A stretch of DNA of 64,000 nucleotides from Amycolatopsis jejuensis. GTDB taxonomy: Bacteria > Actinomycetota > Actinomycetes > Mycobacteriales > Pseudonocardiaceae. The stretch is from assembly GCF_000717335.1 (NCBI RefSeq), contig NZ_JNYZ01000011.1:124001-188000 (forward strand), given 5' to 3'. Shown one piece after another: positions 25,789-34,767 of this stretch (position 1 is the stretch's first letter; each line of letters begins with the position of its first letter). The position numbers and the translations under genes are program-made. The notes beneath the pieces are model-generated. The model made no database searches and had not been told where the DNA came from. It worked only from the letters and a program-made list of their open reading frames with translations.

Positions 25789-26760
25789 TCAGCGGTCTCC
25801 CTTGGCGCTGATCACCTCGAGCACCGCGCGCTCCAGGGCGTAGTTCGCGTCCGCGGCGGCGCCCTTGACCTCGGCATTCAGGCGCGCCACGACGCGCATC
25901 GCGGTGGCCAGCCCGTCCTGGCCCCAGCCCCGGGACTGGCCCTGCGCCTTCCGGATCTTCCACGGCGGCATGCCCAGCTCACCCGCCATCTGGTTCGGGT
26001 TGCCGCGCCCGGCGGCCGACACGCGGGCGATCGTGCGGACCGCGTCGGCCAGTGCGTCGGCGACCAGGACATGCGGGACGCCCAGCTGCTCGGCCCAGCG
26101 CAACGACTCGAGCGCCGCCGCCCGGTCGCCTGCCACGGCCTTCTCCGCCACCGCGAAGCCGGTCACGTCGGCGCGGCCGGTGTGGTAGCGGCGTACCGCC
26201 TGCTCGTCGACGACTCCCCCGGTGTCAGCCACGAGCTGGGTTGCCGCGGACGACAGTTCGCGCAGATCCGAGCCGACCGAGTCGAGCAGCGCCATCAGGC
26301 CCGCGCCGTCGATCTTCCCACCCGCGCGGCGCACTTCGTTGCGGACGAACGCTTCGCGGTCGGCCGGCTTCGTGAGCTTCGGGCATTCGGTGATTTCCGC
26401 GCCCGCCTTTTTCAACGCGCCCGGCAGCGCCTTGGCGGCTTTGCTGCGCCCGCCACCGCTGTGCACGACCACCAGCACCACGCCGTCGGCCGGTGCCTTG
26501 AGGTAGGCCAGCACCGCGTCGGACAGCTCCTGCGAGATGTCCTGCGCCGACTCCAGCACGATCACGCGCCCCTCGGCGAACAGCGACGGGCTCACCAGCT
26601 CGGCCAGCGCAGGCGGTGTGAGATCCGACACCCGGACGCGCGTCAGGTCGGCTGTCGAGTCCACTGCTTTGGCCGCGTCGAGCGCGGCACGCACGGCCCG
26701 TTCGATGAGCAGTTCTTCCTCGCCCGTGACGAGGTGCAGCGGCGCGGGTGCGGTGGTCAC
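25789..26760 (-). CDS. holA: DNA polymerase III subunit delta
   Basis: 323 residues from GTG with GAGAGG eight nt upstream. The N-terminal ATPase-like domain begins LHLVTGEEELLIERAVRAAL (the usual Walker A is degenerate, as in the family); the C-terminal collar domain holds RQIA-like repeats and ends ALERAVLEVISAK. It opens the sliding clamp within the clamp loader. Monocistronic here; in mycobacteria it neighbours rpsT and comEC as well. Confidence 0.93.
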   Translation of the reverse strand: MTTAPAPLHLVTGEEELLIERAVRAALDAAKAVDSTADLTRVRVSDLTPPALAELVSPSLFAEGRVIVLESAQDISQELSDAVLAYLKAPADGVVLVVVHSGGGRSKAAKALPGALKKAGAEITECPKLTKPADREAFVRNEVRRAGGKIDGAGLMALLDSVGSDLRELSSAATQLVADTGGVVDEQAVRRYHTGRADVTGFAVAEKAVAGDRAAALESLRWAEQLGVPHVLVADALADAVRTIARVSAAGRGNPNQMAGELGMPPWKIRKAQGQSRGWGQDGLATAMRVVARLNAEVKGAAADANYALERAVLEVISAKGDR

Positions 26761-26843
26761 CCCGCCATCCTCTCACCCGGGTGCGGCGACCCCCGCTCCG
26801 GTGATGTGGGCCGCCTCCGTGGCACGACCTGATCGCCATGTCG

Positions 26844-26854
26844 TACGGTATAGC
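26844..26854 (+). promoter_or_regulatory. Possible promoter of the thrC riboswitch transcript
   Basis: TACGGT (26844-26849) overlaps TATAGC (26849-26854), both -10-like, about 40 bp before the riboswitch. No good -35 is visible, so this is tentative. Confidence 0.3.
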
Positions 26855-26890
26855 CGAGGCCGCGCTCAGCGCGCCGACAACCGAATACCG

Positions 26891-27020
26891 CTCATCCAGA
26901 GGGGCAGAGGGAACGGCCCGACGAAGCCCCGGCAACCGGCGTACAGCCCGTCATCCTGCGATCGCGGGATAGCTGACGACCACGGTGCCAATTCCGGCCC
27001 GCCTCGGCGGGGCAGATGAG
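26891..27020 (+). promoter_or_regulatory. SAM riboswitch (SAM-I/IV clan)
   Basis: The P1 stem pairs CTCATC (26891-26896) with GATGAG (27015-27020). Between them lie the core elements in order: CAGAGGGGCAGAGGGAAC, GGCCCGACGAAGCCCCGGCA ACC, and GGTGCCAATTCC at 26984-26995, as in S-box RNAs. The 3' strand of P1 runs into AGGAAAGGA (27018-27026), the thrC ribosome site, so SAM binding would stabilise P1 and mask translation. Assignment to SAM-I or SAM-IV would need a covariance search. Confidence 0.88.
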
Positions 27021-27035
27021 GAAAGGAACCTCGCG

Positions 27036-28298
27036 ATGACTGCAGCCCTCGGAACCACCTCCACCAAGACGCTCGACCTCGGTCCGGCCGTCGAACTGGT
27101 GTCGAAGGAAGAGGGGCACCGGCAGCCGCTCGCCCCGGAATTCGTGTCCGCCGAAGACTTCTCACCGCTCGAGGTCGCCTACGACTTCGGCCGCGTGCGC
27201 CGCGAGGACATCGAAGCAGGCCCGCACAACATCTGGCGTTACAAGAAGCTCCTTCCCGTCCCCTCGACCGTCGAGGAGACTCCGAACACCGAACCCGGCT
27301 GTACGCGCCTCGTGCGCGCCGACCGGCTGGCCAAGGAACTCGGCCTCAAGCGCGTGTGGGTCAAGGACGACACCGGCAACCCCACGCACTCGTTCAAGGA
27401 CCGCGTGGTCGCCGTCGCGCTCGCCGCCGCCCGTGAGTTCGGGTTCGAGGTCCTCGCGTGCCCCTCCACCGGCAACCTGGCCAACGCGACCGCCGCCGCG
27501 GCAGCCCGCGCGGGCTGGCGCTCGGTCGTGCTGATCCCGAAGAGCCTCGAGCGCGCGAAGATCCTCACCACCGCCGTGTACGACGGCGACCTCATCGCGG
27601 TCGACGGCAACTACGACGACGTGAACCGCCTCGCCACCGAACTCGCCGGCGAGCACCCGAAGTGGGCGTTCGTGAACGTGAACGTCCGCCCGTACTACTC
27701 CGAGGGCTCGAAGACGCTTGCCTACGAGGTCGCCGAGCAGCTCGGCTGGCGCATTCCGCCGCAGATCGTCGTACCCATCGCCTCCGGTTCCCAGCTCACC
27801 AAGGTGGACAAGGGATTCCGCGAACTCGGCCAGCTCGGCCTCGTGGACGCCAGCCCGTACCAGGTGTTCGGCGCACAGGCCACCGGCTGCTCGCCGGTGT
27901 CCACGGCCTTCCGCAACGGCCACGACGTGGTGCAGCCGGTGAAGCCGGACACCATCGCCCGCTCGCTCGCGATCGGCAACCCCGCCGACGGCCCGTACGT
28001 CCTCGACGTGGTCAACCGCACCGGCGGCGCGATCGAGGACGTCAGCGACGAAGAGGTCGTCGAGGGCATCCGGCTGCTCGCGCGCACCGAAGGCATCTTC
28101 ACCGAGACCGCCGGCGGCGTCACCGTCGCGACCGCGAAGAAGCTCGTCGAAACCGGCAAGCTCGACCCGGACGCCGAGACCGTGCTGCTCATCACCGGCG
28201 ACGGCCTCAAGACCCTCGACGCGGTGGAGAACCACATCGGCCCGAAGGCCACGGTCCCGCCGTCGGCCGCAGCCGTCGCCAAGGCACTGGGCTACTGA
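27036..28298 (+). CDS. thrC: Threonine synthase
   Basis: 420 residues from ATG with AGGAAAGGA upstream. PLP enzyme converting O-phosphohomoserine to threonine. The Schiff-base lysine is K121 in NPTHSFKDR; the phosphate-binding STGNLANA loop follows. The N-terminal extension and length fit the longer threonine synthase class. It sits alone behind a SAM riboswitch, so high SAM should reduce threonine synthesis, an arrangement linking the branch point at homoserine to methionine metabolism. Confidence 0.94.
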   Translation: MTAALGTTSTKTLDLGPAVELVSKEEGHRQPLAPEFVSAEDFSPLEVAYDFGRVRREDIEAGPHNIWRYKKLLPVPSTVEETPNTEPGCTRLVRADRLAKELGLKRVWVKDDTGNPTHSFKDRVVAVALAAAREFGFEVLACPSTGNLANATAAAAARAGWRSVVLIPKSLERAKILTTAVYDGDLIAVDGNYDDVNRLATELAGEHPKWAFVNVNVRPYYSEGSKTLAYEVAEQLGWRIPPQIVVPIASGSQLTKVDKGFRELGQLGLVDASPYQVFGAQATGCSPVSTAFRNGHDVVQPVKPDTIARSLAIGNPADGPYVLDVVNRTGGAIEDVSDEEVVEGIRLLARTEGIFTETAGGVTVATAKKLVETGKLDPDAETVLLITGDGLKTLDAVENHIGPKATVPPSAAAVAKALGY

Positions 28299-28316
28299 GC
28301 TGCCGGGTCCGCCGCC

Positions 28317-30695
28317 CTACCGCGGCGGACCCCGCGGCTCCCCTCGGCGCGCCACCGCAGGTCCGCTGCCGCCCGGCAACACCGCGGTGTCCCCGTCCAC
28401 GTCGGTCCGGGTCACGAGAGCACCGAGCGTGCCGAGCACGTCCACTGTGGACTTACTCGGGTGCCCATAGCTGTTCCCCGCACCGACGCTGATCAGCGCA
28501 GTCCTCGGCCGCACGGCCGCGAGGAACTGCGGCAGCGAGTACCTCGATCCGTGGTGCGGCACTTTCAGCACATCAGCCCGTACCTCCGTCCCTTCCGCGA
28601 GCAAATCCGCCTGCGCGGCCAGTTCCACGTCTCCGGTGAGCAAGATCCGCCCGGCCGACGTGTCCGCGCGCAGGACCACTGAGCTGTTGTTGATCATCGT
28701 GCCGTCCTGGGCCGCCGGTGCCTGAGTGGTGGCGTAGCGCGGACCGAGCACGTCCAGCGTCAGTCCCGGCCACTGCAGCCGACGGCCTTCGCTGAGCTGC
28801 ACGACCGGTACGCCACGGCGCTTCGCCTCACCGGACACCTGCTGCCACGCCCACGCAGGCGCCCGCCCCGGACCGACCGCAATCGCACCGACCGCCCGTC
28901 CGTCGAACACCGACGCGAGCCCCCCGATGTGGTCGGCATGCAGGTGGCTCAGCACGATCAAGGGCACCCGTTCGACGTCCAGTCGCCGCAAGCACTCGTC
29001 GACCGGCCCCGGTTCCGGCCCCGTGTCGACGACCACCGCGCGGCCGTGCTCCGCGGTCGCGAGCACGACTGCGTCACCCTGTCCGACGTCGCACTCCACC
29101 ATCGCCCAACCGCCTGGCGGCCACCCAGGCAGCAGCACCTTGGCGGGCACGACGGTGAGCAGCACGACGACCAGACTGATCGCCACGAGCAGCCGCACCC
29201 GGCGGAACCGCACCGCCACCACGACGACGGCCAGCAGCCCAGCCGCGCACAACCCGCCCCACCAGCCACCCGGCCAATCGAGGACGGCACCGGGCGCCCG
29301 CGCACCGTGCCGGGCAACGGTGATCAGCCACCGCGCCTCCGGATCCGCGAGCCGGACCAGCACCTGCCCGGCACCCGGCCACCACGGCCCGACGACTGTC
29401 GCGAGCACGCCAAGCACAGTGACCGGCGCAACCACGGGCGCGGCAAGGACATTCGTGACGACCGAGACGATGCTCACCGTGCCCGCCATCCCGGCGATGA
29501 TCGGCGCCGTGACCACGAACGCGGCCAGCGGCACGGCGAGCCCCTCGGCGTAACCGGGTGGAATTCCCCTTCGTACCAGCGATTCAGCCCATCTCGGGGC
29601 CAGCAGGACCAGCCCGGCGGTCGCCAGCACTGACAGCGCGAACCCGAAATCCGCTGCCATCGCCGGATCCCACGCCACCAGTACGCAGACCGCAAACGCC
29701 AGCGCGGGCAAGGCGGAGCGGCGCCGTCCGAGCGCCAAGGCGAGCAGGCCGATGCCACCCATCACCCCGGCGCGGACCACGCTCGGTTCAGGACCCACGA
29801 GCACCAGAAAGCCCACCAGACACGCTCCGGCCGCCGTCGCGGACAGCCGGGGACCTGCGCGTAGCAATCGACACAGCAGCAGGACGGCACCGCAGACGAT
29901 GACGAGGTTCCCTCCGCTCACCGCCATCAAGTGGGTGAGCCCGGATGCAGTGAACTCCTCCTCGACCCGTTGCGTCAACGCACTCGTATCCCCCAGCACC
30001 AGCCCGGGGAGAAGCCCCGCGGGTTCGTCCGGGAGGACCGTGCACAGCGAATGCAGACCGTTCCGCAACGCCGCCGCCGCACGCTGCCACCACGGTGCCG
30101 GGCCGACGCCGACCGGCCCCGCGCGGACGGACAGGACCGCGACGGTCAACTCACCGCCACGCGCGGGCAGGAGCCGTCCGGACGCCGTCACCTCCTGGCC
30201 GGGCAACAGACCGCCCCACCCGTCGACCGGCGCCAGCACCAGGATTCGCGCAGTGGAATCGATCCGGTGACCGTCCACTGTGGCCATTTCGACCCGGGCA
30301 GGGATCGCCACCGATCGGGTACCGGCTTGCTGATCGGCGTATCCGGCACTGTGGATCGGGCGAGGACGTTCGCTGATCTCGACCAGCAGGGATGCGGTCC
30401 TCCCATGGGCAGCGGCAGGTCCGAGCGGGTCGACGCCAGCGTTGTGAATGCGCAACGCTGTTGGCCCGGCCGTGACGAGTCCGGCCAGCAGCAGCGCTCC
30501 CGCAGCACCGACGTATCGGCGGCGGCCTCGGCTCAGAAGTACCAGCGCGCCGACGATCGCCACCGAGCCGACCGCAACGGCGACCCACCACCCCAGCCGC
30601 AGGCCGGCAAGCGTCGCCGCCCATCCGGCGACGGCAGCGGGAACGAGGCGGAAATCGTGGTCACGCCACGACTTCTCCACCGTTTCGGTAGTCAT
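28317..30695 (-). CDS. comEC: ComEC/Rec2 DNA-uptake channel protein
   Basis: 792 residues. Order of domains: N-terminal DUF4131 with two helices and an OB-like part, the Competence membrane domain (GLTHLMAVSGGNLVIVCG motif, about eight helices, residues 230-510), and a C-terminal metallo-beta-lactamase domain with SHLHADHIGG (about residue 585) and the later PHHGS motif. It forms the membrane channel and may degrade one strand of incoming DNA. ATGA overlap with comEA. The presence of both implies a residual or active transformation apparatus; no pilus genes are in view. Confidence 0.93.
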   Translation of the reverse strand: MTTETVEKSWRDHDFRLVPAAVAGWAATLAGLRLGWWVAVAVGSVAIVGALVLLSRGRRRYVGAAGALLLAGLVTAGPTALRIHNAGVDPLGPAAAHGRTASLLVEISERPRPIHSAGYADQQAGTRSVAIPARVEMATVDGHRIDSTARILVLAPVDGWGGLLPGQEVTASGRLLPARGGELTVAVLSVRAGPVGVGPAPWWQRAAAALRNGLHSLCTVLPDEPAGLLPGLVLGDTSALTQRVEEEFTASGLTHLMAVSGGNLVIVCGAVLLLCRLLRAGPRLSATAAGACLVGFLVLVGPEPSVVRAGVMGGIGLLALALGRRRSALPALAFAVCVLVAWDPAMAADFGFALSVLATAGLVLLAPRWAESLVRRGIPPGYAEGLAVPLAAFVVTAPIIAGMAGTVSIVSVVTNVLAAPVVAPVTVLGVLATVVGPWWPGAGQVLVRLADPEARWLITVARHGARAPGAVLDWPGGWWGGLCAAGLLAVVVVAVRFRRVRLLVAISLVVVLLTVVPAKVLLPGWPPGGWAMVECDVGQGDAVVLATAEHGRAVVVDTGPEPGPVDECLRRLDVERVPLIVLSHLHADHIGGLASVFDGRAVGAIAVGPGRAPAWAWQQVSGEAKRRGVPVVQLSEGRRLQWPGLTLDVLGPRYATTQAPAAQDGTMINNSSVVLRADTSAGRILLTGDVELAAQADLLAEGTEVRADVLKVPHHGSRYSLPQFLAAVRPRTALISVGAGNSYGHPSKSTVDVLGTLGALVTRTDVDGDTAVLPGGSGPAVARRGEPRGPPR

Positions 30696-31702
30696 CCGGT
30701 GGTCACCTGCTCGCGCAGTCTTTCGAATTTGCTTTCGCCGATCCCTTCGACATCGCGGAGTTGTTCGACGCTCGAGAACCCGCCGTGCTGTGTCCGCCAG
30801 TCGACAATCCGCCGGGCCGTGACCTCGCCGACGCCGGGGAGAGTGTCGAGCTGGTCGGGAGTGGCGGAGTTCAGATTGACCTTGCCCGGTGGGGCGCCTG
30901 CTCCGGCCGGTGCTGCCTGGGCCCCGGGGAGGCCGACCGCAAGTTGTTCCCCGTCGGTGAGTTTGCGGGCAAGGTTGAGGGCGGACAGGTCGGCGCCCGG
31001 GTCGGGACCACCGGCCGCACGCAGGGCGTCGTCCACCCGTGATCCCGGCGGAACGGTGACGAGACCCGGCGAGCGGACGTGCCCGATCACGCTGATCACC
31101 AGCTTCGCCGCCGCTCCGGACGGCTCCTTCGACGCGACCGGAACCTGCGCCCGTGCGGTGGGAAGCGGCGGGGCGACCTCCGCGGCAGGCGAGCGGCCGA
31201 AGATCGCGAACCCACCGGCCACGACCGCCGCGGCGGCCAGGAACGCCAAGGCGAAGAGCACTCCCCGGCGGCCGAGCAGGCCGGTCATGCCTTGCTCACT
31301 TCCACCGGGCAGCCAGCGACGGGCGAGCCGACCGTCGCCGCCACCGGGGAGCCAACGACGGGTTGTTCCCCCGCCGTTGCTGTCGGTCAGCCAGCCCATT
31401 GCAGACGGATCCGCGCTCTCGCCGGGCATCGATTCACCTGCGGCCCCGTCGAACGCGTCGCCTCGCATCAGGTCACCCCCTTCCTCCTCGGATACCGGCT
31501 GTCGCCTCAGGCGATCGCCGTCGTCGGGCAGCCAGCCCCGTACCAATCGACCTCCGCCACTCCGGCGGGCCGACCTGCCTTGGGCACCGAACAGCCACCG
31601 GCGCACCGGCCCGGTGGCGGACGGAGCGACGGCCAGCTGGTCGGCCAGCCAGGTGAGCCTGGCGTTGGGAGTGCCCGGATCACGGGCGGACTGCTCGAAC
31701 AC
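30692..31702 (-). CDS. comEA: ComEA-like DNA-binding protein
   Basis: 336 residues from GTG at 31702, seven nt after TAGCGT (leaderless pattern); the frame continues to 31903 without a better start. A long cytoplasmic N-terminal half holds repeats of RRWL[PF]G type (VRRWLFG, VRGWLPD, TRRWLPGG, ARRWLPGG), then one transmembrane helix (GVLFALAFLAAAAVVAGGFAIF), a SLBB/ubiquitin-like domain (ISVIGHVRSPGLVTVPPGSRV) and a C-terminal double HhH motif (VNLNSATPDQLDTLPGVGEVTARRIVDWR). It binds DNA outside the membrane and passes it to ComEC. Confidence 0.9.
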   Translation of the reverse strand: MFEQSARDPGTPNARLTWLADQLAVAPSATGPVRRWLFGAQGRSARRSGGGRLVRGWLPDDGDRLRRQPVSEEEGGDLMRGDAFDGAAGESMPGESADPSAMGWLTDSNGGGTTRRWLPGGGDGRLARRWLPGGSEQGMTGLLGRRGVLFALAFLAAAAVVAGGFAIFGRSPAAEVAPPLPTARAQVPVASKEPSGAAAKLVISVIGHVRSPGLVTVPPGSRVDDALRAAGGPDPGADLSALNLARKLTDGEQLAVGLPGAQAAPAGAGAPPGKVNLNSATPDQLDTLPGVGEVTARRIVDWRTQHGGFSSVEQLRDVEGIGESKFERLREQVTTG

Positions 31703-32057
31703 ACGATCGACGCTAGAGGTCGAGCGAGCCGGAGGCGAGGGGGTCCGGCGGAATCTGTGGACAACCCACCTCTTGGGGACAACCCGGCCAGGCGACGGGC
31801 GGCGACCCGGATTTTGTCGGTGCGCCCTGCCATAATGGCGGATTTCGCCGGGCATGCTGCAGCTTTGTGCGCACTCGACGGTTTCGAAGGCCAAAGTGCC
31901 CAATCTCAGCCAAATTCGCCGACGGCCGAAATTCCCGCTGCTTCCATTCCCACAAGCGGGATCGATGCCCGCATGAAAGGGCAGGTTTCACGACCTCACG
32001 GGTCGATGACCGGCCAGGTTTCGCCGCCCCGGGCAACCGGCGTCATACGTTTCCCGG
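31703..32057. promoter_or_regulatory. Divergent region between comEA and the glycosyltransferase gene
   Basis: The region holds TAGCGT (31715-31710, minus) seven nt before the comEA GTG, and TACGTT (32046-32051, plus) six nt before the glycosyltransferase ATG. Both genes look leaderless. The stretch 31820-31990 is less GC-rich and carries no recognisable gene. Confidence 0.45.
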
Positions 32058-33185
32058 ATGAAGGTACTTTTCTCGGCAACCCCTGCGTACGGCCACATCC
32101 TGCCGCTGGTGCCGCTGGCCCGTGCCCTTCGCGACGCCGGGCACACCGCCGGTTTCCTGACCGCCGCCGGGCTCTCCCCGGCCATTGATTCCGAGGGTTT
32201 CGATTTCCTTCCTGCCGGGCCGATGCCGGAAGTTTTGTTCGCCGACGTATTCGAGCGAACCGGTGCAAATCCGGCCGCCAACCCGACACCGGAATCCATT
32301 ACCGACTTCTTCGTACGTAGCCGGCTCCAGCACGGCGCCGGAGAGGCACTGGCGGCTGGCCGCACGTGGGCGCCGGACGTCATCATCTCGGAACTCGACG
32401 ATTTCATCGGCCCGCTGGTCGCCGCCGAACTCGGCATCCCGCTCGGCTCGCTCACCTTCGGTCCGGCCGTTCCGCCCGAGTTCTACGACCCGATGGTCGA
32501 GGCGGCGCACGCACATTACCGGGAGCTCGGCGCCACCCCGGTCGCCCCGTCGTGGCTCTTCGACACCTGCCCGCCGTCGCTGCAGGTCGACGGGTGGATC
32601 GCGCCGGGCAACCGGTGGGCCCTGCGCCCGGAGGCTCATCGTGGTGCGCGGCCGGCAAGCCCGGCAATACCCGCGAAAAGGCGCGTACTGGTCACTTTCG
32701 GCACTGTCTTCACCGAGCCCGAGGTGCTGAACCCAGTACTCGCTGAACTGTCCACTGTGGACGCTGAGCTGCTGGTCACCCTCGGCTTCGCCGCCAAGAC
32801 CGAGGACTTCCCCGGCGCCGGGGCGAATGTGGCGTTCTCCCCATTCGCCCCGCTGTCCGAGCTCCTGACCGGTGTCGACGCGGTGGTCACGCACGGCGGC
32901 GCAGGAACCACCCTCGGCGCGCTGGCGCACGGGATTCCGCTCGTCGTGGTCCCGCAAGGAGCAGACCAGTTCGTTCAGGCCGATCGGGTGTCCGCGGCCG
33001 GCGCCGGGATTTCGTTCGGCCCGGGTACGGCTACTCCGGAGACCATCGCCGAAGCCGTTCGCACCGTACTCGCCGACGACGCGATCCGCGGCAGCGCGAA
33101 ACGGATCGCCGACGACATCGCCGCGCTGCCATCACCGGCAGAGGTCGCCGCCCGGCTGGTGGAATCGGTCTCCACCAAGGGCTAG
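32058..33185 (+). CDS. GT1-family glycosyltransferase (MGT/EryCIII-like)
   Basis: 375 residues, GT-B fold. The N-terminal acceptor domain opens MKVLFSATPAYGHILPLVPLARALRDAGH; the donor domain carries VVTHGGAGTTLGALAHGIPLVVVPQGADQ, the motif that binds the nucleotide-sugar diphosphate in macrolide and aromatic-polyketide glycosyltransferases. It would glycosylate a small hydrophobic acceptor. No biosynthetic cluster surrounds it, so it may act in detoxification of antibiotics or serve a distant cluster. Its TAG stop overlaps that of DegV in a shared CTAG. Confidence 0.88.
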   Translation: MKVLFSATPAYGHILPLVPLARALRDAGHTAGFLTAAGLSPAIDSEGFDFLPAGPMPEVLFADVFERTGANPAANPTPESITDFFVRSRLQHGAGEALAAGRTWAPDVIISELDDFIGPLVAAELGIPLGSLTFGPAVPPEFYDPMVEAAHAHYRELGATPVAPSWLFDTCPPSLQVDGWIAPGNRWALRPEAHRGARPASPAIPAKRRVLVTFGTVFTEPEVLNPVLAELSTVDAELLVTLGFAAKTEDFPGAGANVAFSPFAPLSELLTGVDAVVTHGGAGTTLGALAHGIPLVVVPQGADQFVQADRVSAAGAGISFGPGTATPETIAEAVRTVLADDAIRGSAKRIADDIAALPSPAEVAARLVESVSTKG

Positions 33186-34030
33186 GAAGCGCGCTGCACC
33201 ACCACGCCGAGCACCCCGGGTCCGGTGTGCGCGCCGATCACCGCACCGAGCTCCGACACCACACAGCCTCCAGCACAGCCGGGCACGGCTTCCTCAAGGC
33301 GGTTGGCCAGCTCGACGGCCCGCTCCGGAGACGCGAGGTGGTGCACCGCCAGTTCGACCGGTCCGTCACCGGCCGCCTGCACGGACAGCTCGACCAGCCG
33401 TCCGATCGCACGGTTCATCGTGCGCACCTTCTCCAGCGGCAGTATCCGGCCTTCGGACATGTGCAGCACCGGTTTCACCGCCAGTGCCGTACCGAGCAGC
33501 GCGGCGGCCGAGCCGATCCGGCCGCCGCGGCGGAGGTGTTCCAAAGTCTCGACCACGAAGAGGGTCGATGAGCGCGCGGCCGCATCCACGGCAGCGGCTT
33601 CGACTTCCGCGGCGCTCAATCCGTCGGCGGCCGCAACAGCCGCGTGCAGTGCCGCGAACCCCAAACCCATCGCAGTGGTACGGGAATCGACCACGCGCAC
33701 GACGTCCGAACCCACTTCCTCGGCGGCCAGCACCGCGGCCTCCCACGTGCCCGACAGCTCGCGCGACAAATGCACCGACACCACGGCGTCCGCACCCGAA
33801 TCCAGCGCGGCCCGGAACTCGGCAGCGAATTCGGCAGGCGTGGGCCGGGAAGTGGTGACGATCTTGCGCTCCCCCAGCGCCTCCGCAAGGGCGGCCGGAC
33901 CCATTTCGACACCGTCGAGTGAGCACTCGCCGTCGACGAGGACATGCAGGGGCACTACGCGCACCGAGTGCCGCTCGGCGAAGCCTTCGGGCAGGTGCGC
34001 GGTGGAGTCCGTGACCACGGCGACCGACAC
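33182..34030 (-). CDS. DegV family fatty-acid-binding protein
   Basis: 282 residues from GTG. VAVVTDSTAHLP at the N-terminus, TTSRPTPAEF with the fatty-acid-carboxylate-binding segment, and EHLRRGGRIGSAAALLG are the DegV signature. In Firmicutes these proteins present bound fatty acids to the FakA kinase; in actinobacteria the role is less clear. TAGGCT lies six nt before the GTG, inside the end of octT. Same place as Rv2417c. Confidence 0.9.
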   Translation of the reverse strand: MSVAVVTDSTAHLPEGFAERHSVRVVPLHVLVDGECSLDGVEMGPAALAEALGERKIVTTSRPTPAEFAAEFRAALDSGADAVVSVHLSRELSGTWEAAVLAAEEVGSDVVRVVDSRTTAMGLGFAALHAAVAAADGLSAAEVEAAAVDAAARSSTLFVVETLEHLRRGGRIGSAAALLGTALAVKPVLHMSEGRILPLEKVRTMNRAIGRLVELSVQAAGDGPVELAVHHLASPERAVELANRLEEAVPGCAGGCVVSELGAVIGAHTGPGVLGVVVQRAS

Positions 34031-34034
34031 GTCG

Positions 34035-34763
34035 TCAGCCTACGTCGCCAGTGCCGAGGTACGGCGCAACCAGCTTCGCCATCGCCGTGCCGACAGCTTC
34101 GTGTCCAGCCCATCCCCAGTGCATGCCATCGGGATTTCCTGCGCCGCTCAACACATGTTCGCCAACTACGCCGGGCGTGTCGAGTAACGGGACTTCGCAA
34201 CGCGCGGCCCACGAAGACATCGCAGCAGCCGCTTCGGCGCGTCCTGTGTGTACGCGCCCGTACGCGTCCGCGCGGTGCACCGAAGGCAGCATCCCGACCA
34301 CAGGCAGCTCGGGCCGCAACGCGCGCAACGCTTCGACGGACTGGTCCAGATAGCTCACACTCAACCGCGCAGGCAGCACCCTAGGACGCCCGCGCAGCAC
34401 GACAGACAACCGTGGCTGCGCGGCGAGGTAGGCGCCACGTACGACGCGACGCACGCCGTCGGGGCGAAGGTAACGCAGTCCCTGGCGAAGGTACGTCGGC
34501 AGCGGAGACGGCAGCGTGTCCATACTGCCGACAGCGAGCACGACAGCATCGACGCGGCTCAGATCAGCCCACACTCGCGGGTCTCCGGTGAGCGACCACC
34601 ACAGGTCGCGTGCGGTCCAGCCGATCCCGGCGACGAGGTCCGCGTGCCCGGACAGCGCACTGGCGGCAACGTTGGGCCACAACCGCGGATCGTCGGCCGC
34701 ACAAGGGCCTTCGGGTCCGTGGAAGCTGAGCGAATCGCCGAAGACGAGCAGCTGCGGGCCCAC
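34035..34763 (-). CDS. octT: SGNH hydrolase, likely diglucosylglycerate octanoyltransferase
   Basis: 242 residues from GTG. SGNH fold: block I FGDSLSFHG, block III-like VVLAVGSMD (asparagine replaced), and block V GNPDGMHWGWAGH with catalytic aspartate and histidine. Its place between degV and the glucosyl-3-phosphoglycerate phosphatase-like gene matches Rv2418c, shown in mycobacteria to octanoylate diglucosylglycerate for methylglucose lipopolysaccharide. The symbol rests on synteny and fold; the biochemical role in this organism is inferred. Confidence 0.75.
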   Translation of the reverse strand: MGPQLLVFGDSLSFHGPEGPCAADDPRLWPNVAASALSGHADLVAGIGWTARDLWWSLTGDPRVWADLSRVDAVVLAVGSMDTLPSPLPTYLRQGLRYLRPDGVRRVVRGAYLAAQPRLSVVLRGRPRVLPARLSVSYLDQSVEALRALRPELPVVGMLPSVHRADAYGRVHTGRAEAAAAMSSWAARCEVPLLDTPGVVGEHVLSGAGNPDGMHWGWAGHEAVGTAMAKLVAPYLGTGDVG

Positions 34764-34767
34764 CGGG

